64,000 nucleotides of DNA from the NCBI RefSeq assembly GCF_016879755.1, contig NZ_WOFU01000002.1, positions 124,001 through 188,000 on the forward strand, written 5' to 3'. This document shows, one piece after another, positions 37,274 through 44,617 of the stretch. The position numbers and the translations under genes were made by a program. The notes beneath the pieces were generated by a model, which worked only from the letters and a program-made list of their open reading frames with translations, searched no databases and was not told the DNA's origin. The first letter of the stretch is position 1, and each line of letters opens with the position of its first letter. The stretch is from Bacillus sp. B15-48 (GTDB lineage: Bacteria > Bacillota > Bacilli > Bacillales > Cytobacillaceae).

Positions 37274-37280
37274 GTCGCAC

Positions 37281-37310
37281 AATAAAAGCGAGCCTATCAT
37301 CATAGCTCGC
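37281..37310 (-). terminator. bioB terminator interrupted at its T-tract by the intron
   Basis: The arms GCGAGC (minus 37310-37305) and GCTCGC (37293-37288) are followed by TTTTATT, after which the intron begins immediately. The stem is intact; the remaining T-run is short. Confidence 0.8.
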
Positions 37311-37325
37311 ATTAAACATCCTTAT

Positions 37326-38327
37326 TTAGTTATTCAACAATTCTTGCTCTTCTTTCCGAACATAATCAATTTCAAAACCCAAATCTTTGAGCATCTGATG
37401 GTCGGCATTCGATTCTTGACCGGCTGTTGTTAAGTAATCACCAACAAAAATTGAGTTTGCGGCAAATAAACCAAGTGGCTGTAAACTCCGTAAATTCACT
37501 TCGCGCCCGCCAGAAATGCGAATTTCTTTTGTAGGATTTATAAACCGCATAAGCGCCAGCACTTTTAAACAATATCTTGGATTCAGCTCATTTGTCCCCT
37601 CTAGCGGAGTTCCATCAATCGCATGTAAAAAGTTTACTGGGATTGAGTCAGCATCGATTGCTTTTAAACTCCTTGCCATATCGATAACATCCTGTTTTGT
37701 TTCTTTCATTCCAATAATTGCCCCAGAACAAGGAGAAATTCCTAAATCTTTAATCATTTGCACCGTACCGACGCGATCTTGATATGTATGCGAAGTAGTA
37801 ATCGCCTCATGATGATTTTCGGATGTATTCAAATTGTGATTATACCGTTCAACCCCGGCTTCCTTCAGTTTTGCTGCCTGTTCACGCTGAATCAAACCTA
37901 AACACGCACATATTTTCAAATTATACTTTTCTTTTATCTCTTTTACCGCAGATGAGACTTGGTCAATCTCTTTATCGCTTGGACCACGACCACTTGCGAC
38001 AATACAATAGGTTCCCGCTCCTAAGCGATTCGCTTGTTCAGCACCTTTTAATAACTCTTCTCTATCCATCATTTTATACTTATCAACGGTTGCTGTTGAA
38101 ATACTCGACTGCGAACAATAGCCGCAATTTTCAGGACAGAGTCCAGATTTAGCATTCACAATCAAATTTAGCTTTACTTTATTCCCATAATAATGGTGAC
38201 GAATCAGGTAAGAACCATGCATTAATTCAAGAATTTCTTCATCTGGACAATTTAAAATCGCTAATGCCTCATCATTCGTTATTTCATCACCTTCAAGAAC
38301 ATTTAACGCTAACTGCTTCCAACTCAT
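37326..38327 (-). CDS. bioB: Biotin synthase
   Basis: The 333-aa radical SAM enzyme has the CPENCGYC cluster motif (Cys 64, 68, 71) and the second [2Fe-2S] ligand region, including YNHNLNTSE and RISGGREVNLR. It inserts sulfur into dethiobiotin, the last step of biotin synthesis. It begins 13 nt after the stop of bioY, with AGAGGGGG upstream, and forms the bioY-bioB operon. Other bio genes are absent here, so dethiobiotin must come from genes elsewhere or from uptake. Confidence 0.95.
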   Translation of the reverse strand: MSWKQLALNVLEGDEITNDEALAILNCPDEEILELMHGSYLIRHHYYGNKVKLNLIVNAKSGLCPENCGYCSQSSISTATVDKYKMMDREELLKGAEQANRLGAGTYCIVASGRGPSDKEIDQVSSAVKEIKEKYNLKICACLGLIQREQAAKLKEAGVERYNHNLNTSENHHEAITTSHTYQDRVGTVQMIKDLGISPCSGAIIGMKETKQDVIDMARSLKAIDADSIPVNFLHAIDGTPLEGTNELNPRYCLKVLALMRFINPTKEIRISGGREVNLRSLQPLGLFAANSIFVGDYLTTAGQESNADHQMLKDLGFEIDYVRKEEQELLNN

Positions 38328-38340
38328 TTCATTTCCCCCT

Positions 38341-38940
38341 CTATACAGGCCTGTTTATTTTCCTGAATTGACTCCGACTAAGAACAGAATGCTCTAATCG
38401 ATAAGCAAAAAATGCTGCTCCGATTGAAAGAATAATATCCTTTGGTAATGGCGGGAGCATCCATAACCAAGCTAATTTATATGTAAAACCATCTGGGGCT
38501 GCAGCCCAGAACTTGTAAGCAAAATACATCCAATTCGTCCCGAAAAGATAATTAATGACCATCCCAGTAAGTGATGCCCAAATAAACATATTCAATGTTT
38601 TCTTCTTTTCAACCATTTTTCCAACAATATAGGCTGTAATAATAAATGAAACAATAAATCCAAATGTCGGACTTAAAATTTGGGTGAAGCCACCACTAAA
38701 TCTAGCAAAAACGGGTGCTCCAACTAATCCTAAAGCAGCATATACCATCATACTAATGGATCCTAATCGACTCCCAAGTATCGCTCCTGCTAAAATAGCA
38801 AAAAACGTTTGTAACGTAATTGGTACCCCGCCTACCACCATAAATGGGACAATTGACGTAATATTTGCGCCAATCATCATTAACGCAACAAACATCCCTG
38901 CTAAACTAATATCTAAGGCATTCATTTTATTTTTCATCAT
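38341..38940 (-). CDS. bioY: Biotin transporter BioY
   Basis: The 199-aa protein has six membrane helices and the BioY signature GARLGSISMMVYAALGLVGAPVFA-type block (here GSRLGSI...GLVGAPVFARFSGG). It is the substrate-binding subunit for biotin uptake, working alone or with an ECF module. ATG 38940 has GAGAGG 6 nt upstream; an upstream GTG is in frame but would bury the SD. A BirA-like operator overlaps the promoter. Confidence 0.92.
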   Translation of the reverse strand: MMKNKMNALDISLAGMFVALMMIGANITSIVPFMVVGGVPITLQTFFAILAGAILGSRLGSISMMVYAALGLVGAPVFARFSGGFTQILSPTFGFIVSFIITAYIVGKMVEKKKTLNMFIWASLTGMVINYLFGTNWMYFAYKFWAAAPDGFTYKLAWLWMLPPLPKDIILSIGAAFFAYRLEHSVLSRSQFRKINRPV

Positions 38941-38984
38941 TTTTTCCTCTCTCACAATGTTTTCTCAATATTTATCCTATTCAA

Positions 38985-39013
38985 ATAGTAAATGGTTTCT
39001 TTTTTTGTGTCAA
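38985..39013 (-). promoter_or_regulatory. Promoter of bioY-bioB
   Basis: On the minus strand TTGACA (39013-39008), a 17-bp spacer and TACTAT (38990-38985) lie 45 nt before the bioY start. The -35 box is part of the BirA-like operator. Confidence 0.75.
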
Positions 39014-39035
39014 CTACTTTTATTTTAGGTTAACA
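39008..39035 (-). promoter_or_regulatory. BirA-type biotin operator
   Basis: TGTTAACC, 12 bp, then AGTTGACA (minus strand) follows the Firmicute BirA site TTGTTAACC-N14/15-GGTTAACAA, with two changes in the promoter-proximal half. It covers the -35 box, so BirA bound to biotinyl-AMP would block transcription. Confidence 0.75.
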
Positions 39036-39110
39036 TATTTGTAGTGTTGCACTATTGTCAAATCCTTTTTTCCACCCTATTTTTAAAAAAATGGCTCTGT
39101 AATAACTGAA

Positions 39111-39339
39111 TGTTGATTTTACTATGTTTGAAAAATAAGCGGATAAATTACGCCTAAACTGGGAAATAGCGATATTTCCTTAAAAATAAGGGGAGTATTT
39201 CCGTCTATATGATCAAAAGCTTTGAATTTTGGCTTATTTAGAGCAGTTAACCGGAATATCTCCGCTTATTTTCGCTTCTTAAGCTTCCACTATATACATT
39301 AGGCGGAAATTCTCCGCCTATACTACAAGAAAATCAACA
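39111..39339. repeat. AT-rich repeat element with TGTTGATT termini and internal GCGGA/TCCGC palindromes
   Basis: The ends TGTTGATTTT (39111-39120) and AAAATCAACA (39330-39339) are inverted repeats. Inside are four short palindromic blocks: AGCGGATAAATTACGCCT, GGAAATAGCGATATTTCC, CCGGAATATCTCCGCTTA and AGGCGGAAATTCTCCGCCTA. It is about 230 bp, non-coding, and resembles Bacillaceae intergenic repeats. The termini match those of the element at 10436-10572. Confidence 0.55.
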
Positions 39340-39367
39340 ATGAATAATAACTAAGAATAAAAAATAA

Positions 39368-39395
39368 AAACGAACCCATGCTGATGGGTTCGTTT
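39368..39395 (-). terminator. Terminator of the DUF2187 gene
   Basis: AAACGAACCCAT-GCTG-ATGGGTTCGTTT is a perfect 12-bp stem, followed on the minus strand by TTATTTTTTATT. Confidence 0.8.
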
Positions 39396-39466
39396 AAACA
39401 CTTTGATTAACTACAAAATCAAATATTTGTTATAAGTAAATCCATATAAGGGACTTTATGTTTCGT

Positions 39467-39643
39467 TTAAATGACTATATAATTTTTATGTGAAACAACA
39501 GTCCTGTTATTCATAAACTCATATTCAGACATATTTTCAATAATTTCCACGATGACTGAATTTTCCTTCACTTTCTCCACTTTCCCTTTAATACCTGTTT
39601 TCGAGATAATTTTATCTCCAATATTCGCTTTTTTTGTTCCCAT
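39467..39643 (-). CDS. DUF2187-family protein (YkvS-like)
   Basis: The 58-aa beta-rich protein contains IGDKIISKTGIKGKVEKVKENSVIVEI and ends HKNYIVI. This KOW-like pattern matches DUF2187 proteins such as B. subtilis YkvS. No function is known. ATG 39643 has AAGGGAGAG 6 nt upstream. A good cre site lies about 80 nt upstream. Confidence 0.78.
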   Translation of the reverse strand: MGTKKANIGDKIISKTGIKGKVEKVKENSVIVEIIENMSEYEFMNNRTVVSHKNYIVI

Positions 39644-39721
39644 TATCATCTCTCCCTTTGTCATACTTTATTTAGGCCCCAGTAAGCTGGGGGATTTTAG
39701 CAAACTCTTTAATTCAACATC

Positions 39722-39736
39722 AGTAAGCGCTTTCAT
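39722..39736 (-). promoter_or_regulatory. cre site (CcpA) upstream of the DUF2187 gene
   Basis: On the minus strand ATGAAAGCGCTTACT fits the cre consensus WTGNAANCGNWNNCW at every position. It lies about 80 nt upstream of the DUF2187 start. Whether it is used is unknown. Confidence 0.5.
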
Positions 39737-39965
39737 TAGGGTGAATAAATTCTGACTAATCTAAATATTATCACAATTATATACCAACGCTTCATTTTCA
39801 TCAAGAGTTATTGTTAAAATACTCTATAAACAAAGTGACAAGAGGAAAAACAAAATTGTCACATTTATTTCATAATTCAGTTAAAAAATCCCCTATTTAC
39901 CTAGTAATATTAATTTATACCATATTGGTAGTATTAATTAAACATTGTGATAAGGGGTGGTCCTA

Positions 39966-40136
39966 TTGCGAACATTACACGAACATCTCCAAAGTATTAT
40001 TGAAAACAAACGAACTCAAATGACAAACACTGCCTCCCTTAAAGGAATGTCTGCCAATGAAACATTAAAATTAAGTCAGGACTTAGATAAATTAATTATG
40101 CTTTCAATGAAGTACAAGCTTCAGCGATATTTATAA
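39966..40136 (+). CDS. Spo0E-like aspartyl-phosphate phosphatase
   Basis: TTG 39966 follows AAGGGGTGG and opens a 56-codon frame. The peptide has two predicted helices and the motif LKLSQDLDKLIML, which fits the SQELD signature of Spo0E-family phosphatases. These act on Spo0A~P and related regulators and delay sporulation. Length and helix spacing fit YnzD/YisI-like members. A terminator follows directly. Neighbouring genes give no extra clue. Confidence 0.82.
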   Translation: MRTLHEHLQSIIENKRTQMTNTASLKGMSANETLKLSQDLDKLIMLSMKYKLQRYL

Positions 40137-40138
40137 AA

Positions 40139-40162
40139 AAAAGAGAGCATCTGCTCTCTTTT
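40139..40162. terminator. Convergent terminator, Spo0E-like / DUF1292
   Basis: AAAAGAGAGCA-TC-TGCTCTCTTTT is flanked by A and T runs, bidirectional. Confidence 0.8.
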
Positions 40163-40438
40163 TTAGTCTAACTCTTCTTCATCCATCATTTCATCTAACA
40201 TTAAAGAAACCTTTTCAAATTCTTCATCGCTTTCGATTGCTGAAAAATCGCCATCCTCATCCACTTTTAAAAAGAATACATCAATATCCTCAATATTTTC
40301 TCCCTTCAAATCTTCAACAAAACTGACCGCTACATATTCTATCCCTTCATTTGTAATCGAAGCGAGAACTTCGACCTCCTGGTCTTCGTTATTTTCGTCA
40401 CTAATAGTGAACACCTCACCGATTTCCGCCTTACCCAT
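40163..40438 (-). CDS. DUF1292-family protein
   Basis: The 91-aa acidic protein shows the DUF1292 pattern: an N-terminal beta domain (EVFTISDENNEDQEVEVLAS, YVAVSFVEDL) and an acidic helical tail (SDEEFEKVSLMLDEMMDEEE). B. subtilis YrzB is similar. Function unknown. ATG 40438 has AGGAGG 6 nt upstream; the longer frame from 40465 would contain that SD. Confidence 0.82.
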   Translation of the reverse strand: MGKAEIGEVFTISDENNEDQEVEVLASITNEGIEYVAVSFVEDLKGENIEDIDVFFLKVDEDGDFSAIESDEEFEKVSLMLDEMMDEEELD

Positions 40439-40698
40439 TTCATTCCTCCTCTCTATTTTAATCAATCTGCATTTATTAAGTATCTACCATCGGTGTGATA
40501 TTTAACCTTGAATATCGGATGATTTGTTTTTTCTGAGATGTGCATTTTTAACAAAATTGTCAAAATCATATGTTATAAATGAAAATCTTTGCGTTCATTA
40601 TACTTTTTTCGAAAAAATTATAATAAAATAAAAATGTGACCTATATCACTAAAATAATTTCTTCTTTACAAATAAAACCCACGAATAGAGGGATTATA

Positions 40699-41115
40699 AT
40701 GCCCAATGACCGCGGCTTTACGTTAGTAGAAATACTAGTCTCATTTCTTATCTTATTCCTAATCGGGACCGTATTTTTTCAGTTTTTTACAATCTCTCAA
40801 AAAACGACAATGGGGAATCAAGATAAATTAGTAGCAGTAAATTTGGCAAAATTCTTTTTAGAACAAGTAAAAGCTGGAGAAATCGCAGAAATTGATGATG
40901 TTGGCATATATGGTAGTAACAATTGCCAAACGGAAGCAGGATGCAGCGACGATTACATAAAAACAGTAAATAATAAAAGGTATTCAATAAAAGTGGAAGT
41001 GAATGAAACTGGAGAAACCGATGAGGGTGAAATCCGCTTATACGTTGTTAAGATTGAAGTTTATCATAACGACCAAAAGCCTATTACGACCCTTGAAGGG
41101 TTGGTAGAATTATGA
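40699..41115 (+). CDS. Type IV prepilin-like protein (PilV/minor pilin type)
   Basis: The 138-aa product begins MPNDRGFTLVEILVSF, a class III signal peptide: basic leader, Gly-Phe cleavage site with Glu at +5, then a hydrophobic helix. The rest is a small extracellular domain with a Cys pair (NNCQTEAGC). It would be processed by a prepilin peptidase such as ComC. ATG 40699 has AGAGGGA upstream. It overlaps the next gene by 4 nt (ATGA). No assembly ATPase is near. Confidence 0.83.
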   Translation: MPNDRGFTLVEILVSFLILFLIGTVFFQFFTISQKTTMGNQDKLVAVNLAKFFLEQVKAGEIAEIDDVGIYGSNNCQTEAGCSDDYIKTVNNKRYSIKVEVNETGETDEGEIRLYVVKIEVYHNDQKPITTLEGLVEL

Positions 41116-41621
41116 AGAGATCAACAATAACAAGAGAAAATGGACTCACCCTAGTTGAAGTGTTAGCTGGCATCGCCTTATTAAGTATCGTTTCTATTGC
41201 AACGATTGCTTATTTAACGAGCGGGTTAGACAATTTTAGAAAAATAAATGAAGACATCTCCTTACATGATGAAGCAAATTATGTGATGAAACGATTCGAA
41301 AATGAAATTTTGGTGGCAACCAAGGTAGAGATTGTTTCAGATTATCCTAATTCAATAAAAATTACAAAAATGGAAGGAGAGCAAGTTACATTAGGATTTG
41401 AGAATCGACAAGCGGTCATAAATGGAAACGCCATCCATTCACGATATGAAGTTTCGGAAGATTCATGGATAAAAATAGAGGATTCTACATATAGAGAAAA
41501 ATATTTATCAATTAAAATAATTATGCAAGAAAAACATACAGACTCTGGCGGCAAAAAAATCGAACTAAAGAATCGAATACCTTATCTTATTATTGGGGCT
41601 GATACGATTGAAGTTAAATGA
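41112..41621 (+). CDS. Prepilin-like protein (PulJ/minor pilin type)
   Basis: The 169-aa product starts MKRSTITRENGLTLVEVLAG, again a class III signal with Gly-Leu cleavage and Glu at +5, followed by a hydrophobic helix and a polar ectodomain of about 130 residues. Its ATG overlaps the previous stop (ATGA), so translation is coupled. It is the second gene of a three-gene operon. Confidence 0.83.
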   Translation: MKRSTITRENGLTLVEVLAGIALLSIVSIATIAYLTSGLDNFRKINEDISLHDEANYVMKRFENEILVATKVEIVSDYPNSIKITKMEGEQVTLGFENRQAVINGNAIHSRYEVSEDSWIKIEDSTYREKYLSIKIIMQEKHTDSGGKKIELKNRIPYLIIGADTIEVK

Positions 41622-43080
41622 ACGTGGTTCAAGTCTTGTGCTCGTGCTCTTAGTCATTTTAGTCTTTTCCGTCCTCGGTCTGTCTCTATTGGTTAACACA
41701 GTAGGTGAAACAAAACGAACTGTGAAAACAGAGTCCAATTCCCAAGCACAGCAATATGCACTTGATGGTTTAACTTATTTTGAAACCGCCTTCAAAAACT
41801 ATGTACACTCGACAGATTCCAATTCTATTAATCTTTTACATTTTTTAGCCGATTATGAAGATTGGGTCACGGTCGGTCCAGAAATTGAACCAGTTAAAAT
41901 CCAAGTTAAGGCTCAATTAATTGGGTTAGAAGACCAATATAATATTGAAGTCACTAGCAAAGGCGTAACTAGTGACACTAAGAAAACAATTATCGGGTAT
42001 TATATGCTGAAGTATGATTTTGAGCATGATGAGGCTGTATATAAAATTATAGATTTAACGAAAGACGGAGCTTATCCATTAAATTTTACGAATGATAATG
42101 TTCTTAAGTTAGGGGTGGGTGCCGTACTAAATCTCAACTTAATTACAATCGGAGGTTCAGAAAAAAACTACCATCGAGTACCAGACGAACAAAGACTTTT
42201 AAATATAAATTTACTTAACCTCATCTCTATCGGTGGCGGTAATGGGGATTTTTCTATGTACAAAGAAAAACCGATTATCGCTTCAAGACAAGGTGCTATA
42301 TTAGGTGTTGACCTATTGAAACTTGTAAAGGTAAATGTATTGAATGAAGAGGTGGTAGCAAATACAAATGTAGTAATTGATGGTGGGTATTCTGAACCAG
42401 TATTCAGTTTACTCGGAATACGAATTGGACAAAAAGAAAGCTTTAAAAATATTGAATTTAAAAAGTTGATTGTTATTGGGAACGTCGTTATCCAACAAGA
42501 TAAAGTTGATCGTGGTTTGTTTTACAATGATAGAATTGATCAGGCAAATCCGCGGTACTTCACATTCAATGAAGGTCTTTTTGTCTATCGCTCATTAGAA
42601 GTTGGCGGAAAGCAAACAAGCAGCTCTAATCCGCCAATAAGCAACCTAATGCTTCGCGGGGATATGGTAACAATGGAAAATTTATATATTAACCATGTGA
42701 ATTTAACAATTGGCGATAGCGACCATAAAAATTTATCAACTGAAGATAAATTTTCAAATATTTATGTACATGGAAATGCCGAGATTAAAAATGCTTGTAT
42801 TAACCTCAAAAACAATGATTACCGCTTCGGTTTGTTTGTCGCAGGAAAGTTAACGATTGAAAATAACAGCAGTTGCAGCACTTTTCCAGGCATCTATTAC
42901 GCTGAAGGCGGAATTGAAATCAAAACAAACAATCAACCGATGACGATCAATGGCGGCTTAATCGGGGAACTAACGGTTGATTATCCAGATAGGCTTACAA
43001 TCAACTGGGATGAACAATATTTACCAAAAATAAAAGTGAAAAACATTGATTTAATTCCGCAAGGACGAATCGTTGATTAA
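41608..43080 (+). CDS. Pilin-operon third protein with one N-terminal helix and repeat-rich ectodomain (PilX-like position)
   Basis: The product has about 490 aa. A hydrophobic helix follows a short leader (NERGSSLVLVLLVILVFSVL), as in PilX-type proteins. The ectodomain contains near-repeats NLITIGG and NLISIGG and a C-terminal part with short strands (KLTIENN, GIEIKTN, MTINGG, ELTVDYP) suggesting a beta-helix or similar. TTG 41608 is the likely start; TTG 41593 is the alternative. It overlaps the previous gene by 14 nt. I cannot assign a function; surface display or DNA/substrate binding is conceivable. Confidence 0.72.
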   Translation: MKLNERGSSLVLVLLVILVFSVLGLSLLVNTVGETKRTVKTESNSQAQQYALDGLTYFETAFKNYVHSTDSNSINLLHFLADYEDWVTVGPEIEPVKIQVKAQLIGLEDQYNIEVTSKGVTSDTKKTIIGYYMLKYDFEHDEAVYKIIDLTKDGAYPLNFTNDNVLKLGVGAVLNLNLITIGGSEKNYHRVPDEQRLLNINLLNLISIGGGNGDFSMYKEKPIIASRQGAILGVDLLKLVKVNVLNEEVVANTNVVIDGGYSEPVFSLLGIRIGQKESFKNIEFKKLIVIGNVVIQQDKVDRGLFYNDRIDQANPRYFTFNEGLFVYRSLEVGGKQTSSSNPPISNLMLRGDMVTMENLYINHVNLTIGDSDHKNLSTEDKFSNIYVHGNAEIKNACINLKNNDYRFGLFVAGKLTIENNSSCSTFPGIYYAEGGIEIKTNNQPMTINGGLIGELTVDYPDRLTINWDEQYLPKIKVKNIDLIPQGRIVD

Positions 43081-43110
43081 GATTGCTCCAAAAGGCTTAT
43101 AATAAAGGGA

Positions 43111-43149
43111 TGGATTCATCTTCAACATATGGAGATGAATCCACTTTTC
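43111..43149 (+). terminator. Terminator of the pilin-like operon
   Basis: TGGATTCATCT / AGATGAATCCA is a perfect 11-bp stem followed by CTTTTCCTT, 31 nt after the last stop. Confidence 0.7.
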
Positions 43150-43249
43150 CTTCCATGATAAATCCCTAAACATCTCCATAATCCCCACACTTTTCAATGC
43201 TTTTCCTTATTGTACTTTATAACTCATACCACAGACATAGCCTCATCTT

Positions 43250-44455
43250 TTAAACAATATCTGTCGTAAATCCTTTTTTCTGAAAGGCTGTAAAGATTTC
43301 TTCAATATGCTCACGGTTTTTCGTTTCCACCGATAGGAGAAATTGAGCATATCCTGGATAGATATTTTCGCCCATATGATTTATAGAGACATCTAAAATA
43401 TTTCCATTCTTTTCAGTAACTACTCCTAGGAATTTTTCGAGGTTTCCAGGCTTATCATTTAAAATTGTACTAAAACGCACAAAACGACCTGCCTCAACCA
43501 TCCCTCTTTCGATGATTCGCGAAATGAAACTCACATCAACATTCCCACCACTAATAACCGGTACTACCTTTTTATGTTGAAGCGGCACCTTTTGATATAA
43601 TAATGCTGCAAGTGCCACCGCGCCGGAACCTTCAACCAATAATTTATTCCGCTCTAAAAGCATTAACATTGTTTGGGCAATTTCCATTTCATCAACTGAA
43701 ACCATCGCGTCTACATACCTTTGAACGAGTTGAAAAGTATGCAAGCCTGGTCTTTTAACGGCAATCCCATCCGCCATAGTAGGGCTGGAATCAACAAGGA
43801 CCGGTTTCTGTTCCTTCAATGATTGTTCCATACTTGTACAAGCAGCAGCTTGAACTCCATAAATTTTAATCGATGGATGCTGTTCTTTCACCGCAGCAGC
43901 AATTCCAGCAATTAGCCCTCCACCTCCGACTGGACAAACGATTGCATCAACTTCTGGTAGCTGCTTTAAAATCTCAAGTCCTATTGTTCCCTGACCATTA
44001 ATAATTGCTTTATCATCAAAGGCATGAACAAAAGCAGCACCAGTTTGTTTCTTCAACTCTACTGCGTACTCTAACGCCTCATCGAAGACCGTTCCTTGCA
44101 ATTCAACGTTCGCACCGTATTCTCTTGTTGCTTGCACCTTGCTTAAAGGCGCGCCTTTAGGCATAACAATCGTACAAGGGATATTCAACAGATTGCTTGA
44201 GTATGCTACACCTTGTGCATGGTTTCCTGCTGAGGCTGCAACCACCCCTTTTTGAACTTCTTCTTTCGTTAATGAAATCATTTTATTGTAAGAACCTCGG
44301 ACCTTAAAGGAACCAGTTTTTTGTAAATTCTCTAGCTTTAAATATACTTCATTATTCGCATACTTACTAAATGTTTTCGAATAATCTAATGGTGTTTTAT
44401 GAACGATTCCCAACATCTTTTCATAGGCATTAACAACCTCATTATAGGAAACCAT
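43250..44455 (-). CDS. ilvA: Threonine ammonia-lyase (threonine dehydratase)
   Basis: The 401-aa PLP enzyme has the cofactor Lys in TGSFKVRGS, the Gly-rich phosphate loop PVGGGGLIAG and a C-terminal ACT-like domain (about residues 325-400, starting FVRFSTILNDKPGNLEKFL). It turns threonine into 2-oxobutyrate, the first step to isoleucine. The single short ACT domain is like catabolic/TdcB-type or Bacillus-type IlvA. ATG 44455 has GTGAGGAG 9 nt upstream. Monocistronic. Confidence 0.9.
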   Translation of the reverse strand: MVSYNEVVNAYEKMLGIVHKTPLDYSKTFSKYANNEVYLKLENLQKTGSFKVRGSYNKMISLTKEEVQKGVVAASAGNHAQGVAYSSNLLNIPCTIVMPKGAPLSKVQATREYGANVELQGTVFDEALEYAVELKKQTGAAFVHAFDDKAIINGQGTIGLEILKQLPEVDAIVCPVGGGGLIAGIAAAVKEQHPSIKIYGVQAAACTSMEQSLKEQKPVLVDSSPTMADGIAVKRPGLHTFQLVQRYVDAMVSVDEMEIAQTMLMLLERNKLLVEGSGAVALAALLYQKVPLQHKKVVPVISGGNVDVSFISRIIERGMVEAGRFVRFSTILNDKPGNLEKFLGVVTEKNGNILDVSINHMGENIYPGYAQFLLSVETKNREHIEEIFTAFQKKGFTTDIV

Positions 44456-44617
44456 ATTCCCACTCCTCACTGGCATATCTTTCATTGATTTCCTTAGTTT
44501 TCACACGAATAGATTGGTTATACAATTTTAAATTTGTGAAATGGTATTTGCCATGCATATGTAATAATTCCCTTGAAAGAAACGAACATTAAAAGTATCT
44601 TATAATTAGGTGGTCAT

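Larger units (their letters stand above)
35111..37280 (-). mobile_element. Group II intron with its own reverse transcriptase
   Basis: On the minus strand the element begins GTGCGAC (37280-37274), as group II introns do. It carries a structured domain of about 640 nt, the maturase gene, and ends with domain V (35181-35151, AGCCGTATGCC...GGGCACGTACGGTT, with the AGC triad). Domain VI (GGGGGGAGCC...AAAGGTTTCCC) follows. The 3' boundary near 35111 is uncertain by a few bases. The 5' exon is the bioB terminator. Removing the intron rejoins TTTTATT to TTTTTG, restoring the T-tract. The RNA domains and the protein look intact, so it may be active. Confidence 0.88.

Noticed and set aside
37134-37433. 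99-codon plus-strand frame across the intron 5' end and bioB
   Set aside because: It lies opposite the intron RNA and the bioB C-terminus, with no start signals; it is an antisense shadow.
39121-39325. CRISPR-like array
   Set aside because: The repeated GCGGA/TCCGC blocks are short, palindromic, unevenly spaced and not identical; no cas genes.
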